DNA of 41,598 nucleotides from Oscillospiraceae bacterium. GTDB taxonomy: Bacteria > Bacillota > Clostridia > Oscillospirales > Oscillospiraceae. Numbering within the stretch: the first letter of the stretch is position 1; every line of letters starts with the position of its first letter. The notes under the pieces are model-generated. The model worked only from the letters and a program-made list of their open reading frames with translations. It had not been told where the DNA came from and did not search any database. Of this stretch, positions 25,601-34,372 are shown in pieces. Location of the stretch: the NCBI GenBank assembly GCA_015067495.1, contig SVMI01000005.1:1-41598 (forward strand). Reading direction: 5' to 3'. Made by a program: the position numbers and the translations under genes.

Positions 25601-26941
25601 ATGGCCATGGATGAACTGTTATCCCGTCAGCAGCCCCAGTCCTTGGAGGCGGAGCAGGCGGTTCTGGGCTCGATCCTCATTGACAGCCGCTGTGTTGCCG
25701 ATGTGATCGGTGTCGTGCGCCCGGAAGATTTCTTCCTTGAGCAAAACCGGGAGATTTTTGAAGTCATTTACTCCATGTTTAACTTCTCCCAGACCATCGA
25801 CCCGGTGACTGTGCTCAACAGAATGCGCGAAGCCGGTGTCTATCACGACAATTCCAAGGATTATATCATGCAGCTGATGCAGATCACCCCTACAGCTGCC
25901 AATGCCGTGCGCTATGCAATTATCGTTCGGGAAAAGTCCATGATGCGTGCTTTGGCGCAGGCTGCCGATGACATTTCGGAGACGGTCTATTCTCAGGTCG
26001 GCACACCGGCGGAGATGCTGGAGGCGGCGGAGAAGAAGATCTATGCCATCCGAAAGGGCGAGCGTCAGGATTCTCTGGAGCATATCGGCACGATCCTCTA
26101 CAAGGTTTACGACCATCTGACAGAGCTGAGCGAATCTGATTCTGCCTTCCCGGGTCTTTCCACGGGTCTGCGGGATCTCGACTACAAGATCAACGGCTTG
26201 AACAAGTCCGATCTGCTGCTGGTGGCTGCCCGTCCGTCTATGGGTAAGTCCGCCTTTGCATTGAATCTGGGCGTGAATGTGGCGAAGAAGTACAACAAAA
26301 CTGTGGCGATCTTTAACTTGGAAATGTCCAGAGAGCAGCTTGCCATGAGACTGCTTGCCAATGAGAGCTTTATCGAGCTGCAGAAGCTGACCACCGGCAA
26401 GCTCAGCGAAGAGGAGTGGGTCAAGCTGGGTATGGCTTCTTCCGCCTTGAGTCAGACGGATCTTCGTATCGATGACAATCCCACAGTCACGGTTGCTGAC
26501 ATCAATGCCAAGTGCCGCCGCATCGACAATCTGGGTCTTGTGATCATCGACTATCTGCAGCTGATGCAGGGCTCCGGCTACGGAAAGAACAACGATAACC
26601 GCGTGGTGGTGGTCAGCGAGATCTCCCGCGCACTGAAGATCATGGCGAAGGAGCTGAATGTTCCCGTTGTCTGTCTGAGTCAGCTGTCCCGTGCAGTGGA
26701 AAGCCGCACTGACAAGCGTCCGATCCTGTCGGATCTTCGTGAATCCGGCGCCATCGAGCAGGATGCTGACGCGGTTATGTTCCTTTATCGCGACGACTAT
26801 TACAACAAGGAAACTGAGGAGAAGGGCGTTACCGAGTGCATCGTGGCAAAAAACCGTCACGGCGAAACGGGTACCGTCAAGCTGCAATGGCTGGGTCAGT
26901 ACCAGCACTTCTCCGACAGGGAGTGGAAGCATGCTGACTAA
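25601..26941 (+). CDS. dnaB: Replicative DNA helicase DnaB (DnaC of Bacillus)
   Basis: This 446-residue hexameric helicase unwinds DNA 5'-3' at the replication fork. The N-terminal primase-interaction domain (about 1-150) begins SLEAEQAVLGSILID. A RecA-like C-terminal domain has Walker A ARPSMGKSAFA near 205, followed by the DnaB motifs LEMS, VIIDYLQLM and LSQLSRAVE. There is no intein. The start at 25601 follows GGAG by about 12 bases; an earlier in-frame start would translate the hairpin repeat and is rejected. Its last 11 bases overlap tilS, so the two are probably translationally coupled. Confidence 0.97.
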   Translation: MAMDELLSRQQPQSLEAEQAVLGSILIDSRCVADVIGVVRPEDFFLEQNREIFEVIYSMFNFSQTIDPVTVLNRMREAGVYHDNSKDYIMQLMQITPTAANAVRYAIIVREKSMMRALAQAADDISETVYSQVGTPAEMLEAAEKKIYAIRKGERQDSLEHIGTILYKVYDHLTELSESDSAFPGLSTGLRDLDYKINGLNKSDLLLVAARPSMGKSAFALNLGVNVAKKYNKTVAIFNLEMSREQLAMRLLANESFIELQKLTTGKLSEEEWVKLGMASSALSQTDLRIDDNPTVTVADINAKCRRIDNLGLVIIDYLQLMQGSGYGKNNDNRVVVVSEISRALKIMAKELNVPVVCLSQLSRAVESRTDKRPILSDLRESGAIEQDADAVMFLYRDDYYNKETEEKGVTECIVAKNRHGETGTVKLQWLGQYQHFSDREWKHAD

Positions 26942-28193
26942 GCTGCTGCAACAGCTGCGCCGCTATGAGATGGTCGTACCCGGCGATCGGGTAGTTTGTG
27001 CCGTTTCCGGCGGCGCGGACTCCATGGCACTGCTGTGGAGCTTTTATTTGCTGCGGGAGAAGCTGGGCATCACTTTGGCTGCCGCCCACTTCAATCACGG
27101 TCTGCGTGGCGAAGAGTCCGATCGGGACGAAGCCTTTGTCCGGGCGTTCTGTGACCGCTATGACATCCCGCTTTTTGTGGGAAACGGCGCAGTCAAAGCC
27201 GGTAAAAAGGGCTTGGAAGCGGCAGCGCGGGAAGCCCGCTATGCCTTTTTCGGCACGCTGGACGGCAAAATCGCCACAGCGCACACCGCAGACGATAACG
27301 CGGAAACGATCCTGATGCATCTGGTACGCGGCACGGGTCTTGACGGGCTTGGCGGCATCGCGCCGGTCAGCGGCAAGGTCATTCGCCCCATGCTGGGTGT
27401 TACGAGGGAAGAAGTGGTGGCATTTCTGGAGGAATACCATATTTCTCATGTGGAGGACAGCTCCAACGCAAAAGACGCGTTCCTGCGAAACCGCCTGCGC
27501 CATCACGTGATGCCCCTGCTGAAGCAGGAAAATCCCCGCCTTGCGCCCAATCTTTCGGAAATGGCGCAGTCCCTGCGGCTGGATGCGGAAGCACTCAAAG
27601 GGATGGATACCGATCATGTGAGTGTTTCTGCCCTGCGGCAGATGGGAACGGCACAGCGCAGCCGTGCGCTGGCAGGTTTTTTGAAGGAAAACGGCGTTTT
27701 GGAGCCGGAACGCAGCCACATCCGCATGGCGGAAGCCTTGGTCTTTTCAGAAAAGCCCTCTGCGTGGGCGGCGTTTCCCGGCGGCGTGATCATCGGACGG
27801 GAGTATGACCGGCTGGTGCGCCGTGAAAAGAAAGGCGGCATTGAACCGACGGTGCTGCAGCCGGGAGATATGGCGCAGCTGCCGGAGCTGGGGCTTCGGG
27901 TGCGGTATCTGCCCGCGGAGGAGATCCGCAACACAAAAGAGGTCTTTACGGTCAACACGGACGGTCCGATCATTCTGCGCACAAGATGCGCCGGCGATAC
28001 CATCCGCTTGAACGCAGGCACGCAGACCCTGAAGAAGCTGTTCATTGACCGCAAGATCCCCGCCGCCCGGCGGGATGCGATCCCGGTTTTTGCGGATGAG
28101 CAGGGTGTGCTGGGTGTTTATGGAATCGGTGCAAATGTGGATCGGCTGGCAACAAAACTGCCTGCCATGCAGATCTGCGTGGAGACATTATAA
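26931..28193 (+). CDS. tilS: tRNA(Ile)-lysidine synthetase
   Basis: This 420-residue protein uses ATP and lysine to convert C34 of tRNA-Ile(CAU) to lysidine, so that it reads AUA and accepts isoleucine. The PP-loop is SGGADSMAL near 24-32, followed by the family motifs HFNHGLRGEES, TAHTADDNAET and FLRNRLRH. The C-terminal substrate-binding region is present (LKKLFIDRKIPAARRD). The ATG at 26931 lies inside the end of dnaB, with GGGAGTGGA as ribosome site. It is followed by hpt and ftsH, the classic tilS-hpt-ftsH order. Confidence 0.96.
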   Translation: MLTKLLQQLRRYEMVVPGDRVVCAVSGGADSMALLWSFYLLREKLGITLAAAHFNHGLRGEESDRDEAFVRAFCDRYDIPLFVGNGAVKAGKKGLEAAAREARYAFFGTLDGKIATAHTADDNAETILMHLVRGTGLDGLGGIAPVSGKVIRPMLGVTREEVVAFLEEYHISHVEDSSNAKDAFLRNRLRHHVMPLLKQENPRLAPNLSEMAQSLRLDAEALKGMDTDHVSVSALRQMGTAQRSRALAGFLKENGVLEPERSHIRMAEALVFSEKPSAWAAFPGGVIIGREYDRLVRREKKGGIEPTVLQPGDMAQLPELGLRVRYLPAEEIRNTKEVFTVNTDGPIILRTRCAGDTIRLNAGTQTLKKLFIDRKIPAARRDAIPVFADEQGVLGVYGIGANVDRLATKLPAMQICVETL

Positions 28194-28216
28194 ATCTACA
28201 GACGGGAGAGGTAACC

Positions 28217-28756
28217 ATGGAAAGAGATATTCAGGAAGTTTTGCTGTCAGAAGAACAGATCCAGGCGCGCATTAAGGAGCTGGGCGAGATCCTGACGGAG
28301 GAGTATCGGGATAAGAACCCCATCATTCTGGGCGTACTGAAGGGCGTGGCGATTTTCTATGCAGACATGATCCGTCAGATCAAGGTGCCTTGCCAGATGG
28401 ACTTTATGTGCATTTCCTCTTACAAGGGTACAAGCTCCACCGGCAACACGAACATCCGGCTGGATCTGGCAGCGGACATCCGCGGTCGCCATGTGCTGAT
28501 TCTGGAGGATATCTACGACACCGGCAACTCCCTGACCTATCTTGTGAACTACCTGAAAATGAAGGAGCCTGCATCCCTGAAGATCTGCACATTGCTCGAC
28601 AAGCCGGAGGGCAGAAAGCCCGGCGTTACGCTGAAAGCAGATTATGTGGGCTTTACCATTCCCAAAGCCTTTGTGGTGGGCTACGGTCTTGATTATAACG
28701 AGGCATACCGCAATCTGCCCTATGTGGGCATTTTGAAGCCGGAAGTATATACTTAA
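28217..28756 (+). CDS. hpt: Hypoxanthine phosphoribosyltransferase
   Basis: This 179-residue purine-salvage enzyme makes IMP (and often GMP) from the base and PRPP. The PRPP motif is LILEDIYDTGNSL near 95-107. The flexible loop SSYKGTSSTG and the C-terminal purine-site residues (FVVGYGLDYNEAYRNLP) are intact. The ribosome site GGGAGAGG stands before the ATG. It lies between tilS (23-base gap) and ftsH (19-base gap). Confidence 0.96.
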   Translation: MERDIQEVLLSEEQIQARIKELGEILTEEYRDKNPIILGVLKGVAIFYADMIRQIKVPCQMDFMCISSYKGTSSTGNTNIRLDLAADIRGRHVLILEDIYDTGNSLTYLVNYLKMKEPASLKICTLLDKPEGRKPGVTLKADYVGFTIPKAFVVGYGLDYNEAYRNLPYVGILKPEVYT

Positions 28757-28775
28757 ATAGTAAGGAGTATTCAAT

Positions 28776-30650
28776 TTGAAAAAACGTGGTATCATGCCGG
28801 TGCTGCTCTACATGATCGTGCTGGCGCTGGTATTGAGCTTGGTGCTTGGTCTGTTCGGCAGCGGCAGGGACGGTCTGAGCTATTCTGAGATCGTCGGTCT
28901 GTTCCGTAAGGAGCAGGTCAAGAGCTTTGTGGTGCAGGATGATGTGATCTATCTGGAGCTGCACAATCCCTATAACGGTCAGACGGAGCTGACCTGTGAT
29001 CTGGCAGATGCTGCTGAATTCCATCGTCAGATGGAATCTCTTTTGCAGGCACAATCGGAAAGCGGTGTGCTGGAGGAATATGATTTCCGCCCGGAAAGCG
29101 GCTTTTCACCCTATGATCTGGTGCTGCCGCTGCTGATCGTGGGCGGTGTGTTGATGCTGATATGGTTCTTGATCATGGGTAGGGTCAACAGCAACAACAA
29201 TAACCCCATGGTGAACTTCGGCAGAGCCCGTACCACCTTGGGCACGGATGGCGAAAAAGTGACCTTCAGCGATGTCGCCGGCGCGGACGAGGAAAAGCAG
29301 GAGCTGCAGGAAATCGTTGACTTCCTGCGTGACCCTCAGAAGTATCGCGCCATCGGCGCACGGATCCCCCATGGCTTGCTGCTGGTAGGCCCTCCCGGCA
29401 CGGGTAAGACCCTGCTGGCGCGTGCCGTGGCAGGTGAGGCGGATGTGCAGTTTTTGTCCATCTCCGGCTCTGATTTTGTAGAGCTTTACGTGGGCGTGGG
29501 CGCAAGCCGTGTCCGCGATCTGTTTGATCAGGCGAAGAAGGTCGCGCCCGCGATCATCTTCATCGACGAGATCGATGCGGTGGGTCGTAAGCGCGGCTCA
29601 GGTCTCGGCGGCGGTCACGATGAAAAGGAGCAGACCCTCAACCAACTGCTGGTTGAAATGGACGGCTTTACCAAGAATGAAGGCGTCATCGTCCTCGCGG
29701 CGACCAACCGCCCTGACATTCTCGACCCGGCGCTGCTGCGCCCCGGTCGTTTTGACCGCCAGATCCATGTGGGTGCGCCGGATGTTAAGGGACGTGAGGA
29801 GATCCTCAAGGTACACGCAAGGGGCAAAAAGCTGGATGAGAGCGTGGATCTGCGTCTGGTTGCCCGCTCTACGGTGGGCTTTACCGGCGCGGATCTGAGT
29901 AACCTGATGAATGAGGCTGCCATCCGTGCTGCCCGGGAAAATCGCCCGGTGCTGACCATGGAGGATCTGAACGAAGCGATGATGAAGATCCTCGCCGGTC
30001 CTGAAAAGCGCAGCCGCGTGCGTCAGCGCAAGGATCTGAAGGAAACTGCTATCCACGAGGCAGGTCATGCCGTGGCGATGTACCATCTGCCCACCCAAGA
30101 CCCCGTGCTGCAGATCACCATTGTACCCCGGGGCAGAAGCCTTGGTGCTACATGGCATATTCCCAAGGATGACAGCACCAGCATGACCCGCAATCAGATG
30201 TACGAGGAGATCGTCAGCTTGCTGGGCGGCCGTGTGGCAGAAGCACTGTTCGTGGGCGACATTTCCGTGGGCGCGTCCAACGACATCGACCGGGCGACCA
30301 AGCTGGCGCGGGATATGGTGGCGCGTTACGGCATGTGCGAGGCACTGGGTACGGTCAGCTATCTGGGCGGCGGTGAAGTGTTCATCGGTCGTGACTACCA
30401 GACCACTAAGAGCTACTCCGAGAAGGTCGCCGGAACCATCGACGATCAGGTGAAGCTGCTTGTGGACAAGGCTTACGAGCATTGCGCCAAGATCCTCAAG
30501 GAAAACGAGGACAAGGTCATGGCAGTTGTGGAGCATCTGCTGGCAAACGAGACCATGTCCGGCGCGCAGTTTACTGCCTGCATGGAAGGTCGGGAGATCG
30601 GCGAAGCGACACCTGTGTCGCTGTTCGATGCCCACAAGGATGAAGAATAA
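28776..30650 (+). CDS. ftsH: ATP-dependent zinc metalloprotease FtsH
   Basis: This 624-residue membrane-bound AAA+ protease degrades unstable membrane and cytosolic proteins. TM helix 1 (about 7-27) and TM helix 2 (about 110-130) flank an extracytoplasmic domain. Walker A GPPGTGKT is near 206-213, Walker [12 protein letters not shown] and the SRH ATNRPD...RPGRFDRQ follow. The zinc protease motif is HEAGH (427-431). The start codon is TTG at 28776, supported by TAAGGAG 8 bases upstream and by the basic MKKRG start before TM1. It is the last gene of the operon, followed by a strong terminator. Confidence 0.97.
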   Translation: MKKRGIMPVLLYMIVLALVLSLVLGLFGSGRDGLSYSEIVGLFRKEQVKSFVVQDDVIYLELHNPYNGQTELTCDLADAAEFHRQMESLLQAQSESGVLEEYDFRPESGFSPYDLVLPLLIVGGVLMLIWFLIMGRVNSNNNNPMVNFGRARTTLGTDGEKVTFSDVAGADEEKQELQEIVDFLRDPQKYRAIGARIPHGLLLVGPPGTGKTLLARAVAGEADVQFLSISGSDFVELYVGVGASRVRDLFDQAKKVAPAIIFIDEIDAVGRKRGSGLGGGHDEKEQTLNQLLVEMDGFTKNEGVIVLAATNRPDILDPALLRPGRFDRQIHVGAPDVKGREEILKVHARGKKLDESVDLRLVARSTVGFTGADLSNLMNEAAIRAARENRPVLTMEDLNEAMMKILAGPEKRSRVRQRKDLKETAIHEAGHAVAMYHLPTQDPVLQITIVPRGRSLGATWHIPKDDSTSMTRNQMYEEIVSLLGGRVAEALFVGDISVGASNDIDRATKLARDMVARYGMCEALGTVSYLGGGEVFIGRDYQTTKSYSEKVAGTIDDQVKLLVDKAYEHCAKILKENEDKVMAVVEHLLANETMSGAQFTACMEGREIGEATPVSLFDAHKDEE

Positions 30651-30651
30651 G

Positions 30652-30686
30652 AAAAAGCGTTGCAGCGGTTGCTGCAACGCTTTTTG
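30652..30686 (+). terminator. Terminator of the gdpP-ftsH operon
   Basis: A perfect 15-bp stem AAAAAGCGTTGCAGC / GCTGCAACGCTTTTT (30652-30666, 30671-30685) with a 4-nt loop directly after the ftsH stop. Confidence 0.95.
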
Positions 30687-30689
30687 CGT

Positions 30690-30710
30690 GGCGGGAGCAA
30701 GCACCCGCCC
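30690..30710 (-). repeat. Dispersed GC-rich hairpin repeat, copy 3 (inverted)
   Basis: The same core GGCGGG-TGCTTGCT-CCCGCC, read on the minus strand, begins 4 bases after the ftsH terminator and lies upstream of the uxaC promoter. The flanking GTAG has one mismatch (GTTG). Confidence 0.8.
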
Positions 30711-30750
30711 AACCATACTACAAAAAATGTCAACATGGGGGCTGCTGTGC

Positions 30751-30779
30751 TTGACACCGCCCTATAAAAAGATTATGAT
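30751..30779 (+). promoter_or_regulatory. Promoter of the uxaC-esterase operon
   Basis: TTGACA (30751-30756), 17 nt, TATGAT (30774-30779), 38 bases before the uxaC ATG. I see no clear operator palindrome overlapping it, so any uronate control is not visible here. Confidence 0.88.
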
Positions 30780-30817
30780 AAGCTTAGAAATATGAGCCAA
30801 CCAAGGAGGATCATCAA

Positions 30818-32236
30818 ATGAAGCAATTTATGGATCAGGATTTCCTGCTGAAAACAGAAGCTGCCAAGAAGCTCTATCATGAGCATGCGGCAAAAATGCC
30901 CATCATCGACTACCACTGCCACATCAACCCCATGGAGATCTATGAGGACAAGCGCTATGAGACCATCACGGAAGTGTGGCTGGGCGGCGACCACTACAAG
31001 TGGCGCGCTATGCGCTCCTGCGGCGTGCCGGAATACTACATCACCGGCGATGCAACCCCCGCTGAAAAGTTCCAGAAGTGGGGCGAAGCAATGCCCAATC
31101 TCATCGGTAACCCCCTGTATCACTGGACGCATCTGGAGCTGCAGCGTTACTTCGGCATCACTGAGCCGCTGACCGGCGAAAATGCCATGGAGATCTACGA
31201 AAAGTGCAACGCTATTCTTGCACAGCCCGATATGTCCGTGCGGGGCATTATCCGCAAGTCGGGTGTCAAGCTCATCGGCACGACGGACGACCCCGTGGAT
31301 GACCTGAAGGCGCATGAGCTGCTGGCAGCCGACCCCACCGCACCGGCAGTCGTTCTGCCCTCCTTCCGTCCCGACAAGGCGATGCGCGCCGACAAGGCGA
31401 CCTTCCCCGCATACGTTGCCCAGTTGGAAAAGGTCGTCGGCTATGAGATCAACTCCGTTGCCGATATGAAAAAGGCTCTGGCTGACCGTATCGATTTCTT
31501 CGCAGCCCACGGCTGTGCCGTCTCCGACCACGCCCTCGACTATTGCTTCTGCGTGGAAGCGAGCGAAGCGGAGCTGGATGCCATCTTTGCCAAGGCAAAG
31601 GCAGGCGAGGCAATCACTTGGGAGGAGCAGCTGGCATATCACACCGCGCTGCTGATCTTCGTGGGTCAGGAATACTGCAAGCGTAGTTGGGTCATGCAGC
31701 TGCACTTCGGCTGCCTGCGGGATAACTCCAAGACCATGTTCCGCAAGCTGGGTCCCGACACCGGCTTCGACTCCATGAACGATGCTGCCAATGCAGCAGG
31801 TCTTGCAAAGCTTCTCAACGCTCTGGAAGAAGCTGGCGCGCTGGGCAAGACGATTCTCTACTCCCTGAACCCCGCCGACAACGGTATCATCGGCACCATC
31901 ATGGGCGCATTCCAGACCGATAGCCCCATCCCCGGCAAGGTTCAGCAGGGCTCTGCATGGTGGTTCAACGATCACAAGATCGGCATGCAGGATCAGATGC
32001 TGAGCCTGATGAATCTGGGCGCATTCGGCACCTTCAACGGCATGCTCACCGACTCCCGCAGCTTCCTGAGCTACACCCGTCACGAGTATTTCCGCCGCAT
32101 TCTCTGCAATCTGGTGGGTCAGATGGTGGAAGACGGCGAATATCCTGCTGACTGGGCGCGTCTGGGTCAGATGATCGAGAACATCAGCTATTACAACACT
32201 CTGCACTATTTCTCTTTCGACCGTTTTCTGAAGTGA
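30818..32236 (+). CDS. uxaC: Glucuronate (uronate) isomerase
   Basis: This 472-residue member of the amidohydrolase-like superfamily interconverts D-glucuronate/D-fructuronate and D-galacturonate/D-tagaturonate, the first step of hexuronate catabolism. The metal-site motif YHCHINP has His33 and His35. Further family blocks are WLGGDHYKWRAMR, GTTDDPVDDL, LHFGCLRDNS and the end NISYYNTLHYF. AAGGAGG is 7 bases before the ATG. No uxaB/uxuA genes are next to it, so the later pathway steps are elsewhere. It is co-transcribed with an esterase (10-base gap), which suggests uronates taken from acylated plant polymers. Confidence 0.96.
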   Translation: MKQFMDQDFLLKTEAAKKLYHEHAAKMPIIDYHCHINPMEIYEDKRYETITEVWLGGDHYKWRAMRSCGVPEYYITGDATPAEKFQKWGEAMPNLIGNPLYHWTHLELQRYFGITEPLTGENAMEIYEKCNAILAQPDMSVRGIIRKSGVKLIGTTDDPVDDLKAHELLAADPTAPAVVLPSFRPDKAMRADKATFPAYVAQLEKVVGYEINSVADMKKALADRIDFFAAHGCAVSDHALDYCFCVEASEAELDAIFAKAKAGEAITWEEQLAYHTALLIFVGQEYCKRSWVMQLHFGCLRDNSKTMFRKLGPDTGFDSMNDAANAAGLAKLLNALEEAGALGKTILYSLNPADNGIIGTIMGAFQTDSPIPGKVQQGSAWWFNDHKIGMQDQMLSLMNLGAFGTFNGMLTDSRSFLSYTRHEYFRRILCNLVGQMVEDGEYPADWARLGQMIENISYYNTLHYFSFDRFLK

Positions 32237-32246
32237 GGAGAGCATC

Positions 32247-33086
32247 ATGAAGTATCATGTGACGAATATTTACGACGAGTACGGTATTGCCAAGCCGGAA
32301 AATGCCATCGGCAAGCTGACCTGCTGGATTCAGACACCGAATAAGAATAACTATCCCACCCGCAAAATGCCAGCCATTCTCGTTCTGCCGGGCGGCGGCT
32401 ATGCCATGACATCTTCCCGGGAGGCAGAGCCGATCGCCATGGAGTTCTATGCCCGTGGCTACAGCGCCTTCGTGCTGGATTATACCTGCGCACCCGCAAA
32501 GTTCCCCACGGCACTGCGGGAAGCGGTGCTGGCGATGGATTACATCCGCAAGCATGCAGGGGAATGGGACATCAATCCCCAGATGGTAGCTGCCATCGGC
32601 TTCTCTGCCGGCGGACATCTGTGCGGCACACTGGGCATGATGTACGATTGTCCCGAGGTCTCCGATCTCGTCACCGGCGATCAGGCAAGACCTGACGCAC
32701 TGGGACTTTGCTATCCCGTTGCCGTATCTTGGGGCAAGACCCATGATAATTCCTTTATCAATCTGGCGGGAGACGATCAGGCACTGCGTGACCGTCTGTC
32801 CCTCGACCGTTTGGTGCGCCCGGATATGCCTCCCGTTTATATTTGGCATACCCGCACGGATGCAACGGTTCCCGTAAGAAACAGTTTGGTGCTTTCTGTT
32901 GCGCTGGATGAGGCGGAAGTCCCCTTTGCCATGCACATCTACGGCACGGGTCGCCACGGTCTGTCCCTGCCCGATGCCCGTACCCATCCTGCCAACGAGC
33001 TGCCGGAAGTCAGCCTTGACATGAAATACTGGGTGGACGAGTGTGCCGGCTTCTTTGCTGAGCGTGGCTTTGCAATTACAGACTAA
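32247..33086 (+). CDS. Alpha/beta-hydrolase esterase (acetyl-xylan/feruloyl esterase-like)
   Basis: This is a 279-residue alpha/beta hydrolase. The oxyanion motif LVLPGGGYAMTS is at about 46-57, the nucleophile is Ser120 in GFSAGGH, and the likely acid and base are Asp205 (HTRTDATVP) and His237 (GRHGLSLPD). There is no signal peptide, so it acts in the cytosol. Similar proteins remove acetyl or feruloyl groups from xylan or pectin oligosaccharides, or act as small-ester esterases; the exact substrate cannot be told. The ribosome site GAGGAGAG is 6-7 bases before the ATG. Its place directly after uxaC supports a role in deacylating uronate-containing oligosaccharides (inference). Confidence 0.85.
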   Translation: MKYHVTNIYDEYGIAKPENAIGKLTCWIQTPNKNNYPTRKMPAILVLPGGGYAMTSSREAEPIAMEFYARGYSAFVLDYTCAPAKFPTALREAVLAMDYIRKHAGEWDINPQMVAAIGFSAGGHLCGTLGMMYDCPEVSDLVTGDQARPDALGLCYPVAVSWGKTHDNSFINLAGDDQALRDRLSLDRLVRPDMPPVYIWHTRTDATVPVRNSLVLSVALDEAEVPFAMHIYGTGRHGLSLPDARTHPANELPEVSLDMKYWVDECAGFFAERGFAITD

Positions 33087-33093
33087 GAAAGAA

Positions 33094-33127
33094 ACCCGGA
33101 GGTGCTAAGCACCTCCGGGTGTTTTTT
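33094..33127 (+). terminator. Terminator of the uxaC operon
   Basis: A perfect 12-bp stem ACCCGGAGGTGC / GCACCTCCGGGT around TAA, followed by GTTTTTT. It also lies 2 bases past the stop of the convergent LCP gene and may serve both. Confidence 0.93.
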
Positions 33128-33128
33128 G

Positions 33129-34202
33129 TCAATCTCTGCCGAAAATCTTGTCGAGGATCTTGCGGTTTGCTTCCAAATCGGCGACCTTCACATCGACCAG
33201 TCGACCGACACTCATTTCCTCGTATGTTCCCAAGGCGGGAATATGCTGGTTGTGGATGCTTGCGGTGGCGACCATGGGGAAGAGCGTCCGGACATAGCCG
33301 ATCAGCTCTGTTGCGGACATATCAGTTTCAATATAGCCGCTTTGCAGAATATCTGTCGCGACGGAGATCAGCGAACCCAGATCCTTGCTGCGCAGATTGT
33401 TCAGAACAGCCGTCAGCACATTGCGCTGGCGCTGGGTGCGGTTGATGTCCCAGTCAATCTTGCGGATGCGGGAGTAGGCCAGTGCCTGCGTACCATTCAT
33501 GTGCAGCAGACCCGGGGAGAGATGCCAACCATAGATCTGATTGAGGTGATCGGCCTCGGCTTCGGTCAGAGTGATGGTAACACCGCCCAGCATGTCGATG
33601 ATGCTCTTAAAGCCCTCAAAATTGACCACAATGTTGGCATCCACATGAACACCGAAGTTGATCGCCAGGGTTTTGCTCAGCAGACTGACACCGCCCCACT
33701 GATAGGGTGCGTTCAGCTTGCTTGCGTTGTAACCGGGGATGGCGACGTAGGTATCGCGCAGGAACGAGGTCATGGAGATGGAATTGTTGTTGGTGTCGAA
33801 GCTGCAAAGGATCATGGAGTCGGAGCGTTGGCGATCCTCACCGGGACGACGGTCTTCGCCGATCAGCATGATATTGATGATACCATCTACCCTCAGCTCG
33901 TCGGGGGAAAGGTAAGGCAGCGTTTCAAGCACGATGTCCTTTTCGGGGACGCTGGGGTTGGTGGATACAGTTCCCGAGGTGGGATCGTGGGTTTCGTCCG
34001 GGTCGGTTGCCGTTGCCATCTGGCTGGAGGATAGTGTTCCGTCGATGAGAGAATTGTCATCATGGGTGATGAAGCTGAGCAGATGGTGGATATAGGCGGT
34101 GGCAAAGATCAGCACAAAAAGGATCAGTGCCAGCGTGACACAAAGGATCAATAAAGTCAGCCGCTGCCAGGAGAAGGTCTGCGGCCGGGGTTGCTTGCTC
34201 AT
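33129..34202 (-). CDS. LytR-CpsA-Psr (LCP) family cell-wall glycopolymer transferase
   Basis: This is a 357-residue protein with a short basic cytosolic start, one TM helix (about 15-38) and a linker rich in S, T, D and P (about 45-90). The extracellular LCP domain (about 105-290) has the family residues in INIMLIGEDRR, RSDSMILCSFD, SFLRDTYVAIPG and KLNAPYQWGG, and later AYSRIRK and RTQRQRNVL. LCP proteins transfer undecaprenyl-linked polymers such as teichoic acids or capsule to peptidoglycan. GGAGG is 8 bases before the ATG. It lies downstream of htrA on the same strand, behind a terminator and a weak own promoter. Confidence 0.93.
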   Translation of the reverse strand: MSKQPRPQTFSWQRLTLLILCVTLALILFVLIFATAYIHHLLSFITHDDNSLIDGTLSSSQMATATDPDETHDPTSGTVSTNPSVPEKDIVLETLPYLSPDELRVDGIINIMLIGEDRRPGEDRQRSDSMILCSFDTNNNSISMTSFLRDTYVAIPGYNASKLNAPYQWGGVSLLSKTLAINFGVHVDANIVVNFEGFKSIIDMLGGVTITLTEAEADHLNQIYGWHLSPGLLHMNGTQALAYSRIRKIDWDINRTQRQRNVLTAVLNNLRSKDLGSLISVATDILQSGYIETDMSATELIGYVRTLFPMVATASIHNQHIPALGTYEEMSVGRLVDVKVADLEANRKILDKIFGRD

Positions 34203-34247
34203 AGAAATGCCTCCAAATTATTGGCGATGCGCCAGTCGTGGTAACTT

Positions 34248-34277
34248 ATTATACCTCTGTTCGACATAAAAAGCCAG
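34248..34277 (-). promoter_or_regulatory. Possible promoter of the LCP gene
   Basis: On the minus strand, TGGCTT (34277-34272), 18 nt, TATAAT (34253-34248), 46 bases before the ATG. The -10 is perfect; the -35 is weak. Confidence 0.55.
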
Positions 34278-34325
34278 TCTTTTTTCAAAATTCATGAAAA
34301 ATTAAAGGTTTGGACATTTCCGCGG

Positions 34326-34359
34326 CGAGAAAAAGGCTTGCCCGAAAGAGCAAGCCTTT
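34326..34359 (-). terminator. Terminator after htrA
   Basis: A 10-bp stem AAAGGCTTGC / GCAAGCCTTT (34359-34350, 34341-34332), followed on the minus strand by TTTCTC. It lies about 14 bases past the htrA stop. Confidence 0.82.
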
Positions 34360-34372
34360 GTTTGAAAAACCC

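Noticed and set aside
23140..25608. 822-codon minus-strand open frame opposite gdpP and rplI
   Set aside because: gdpP and rplI are unmistakable on the plus strand; this frame is an antisense shadow with His/Gln-rich nonsense composition.
26691..26930. Upstream extension of the tilS frame inside dnaB
   Set aside because: The tilS PP-loop begins normally from the ATG at 26931, and the upstream part only mirrors dnaB codons in another frame.
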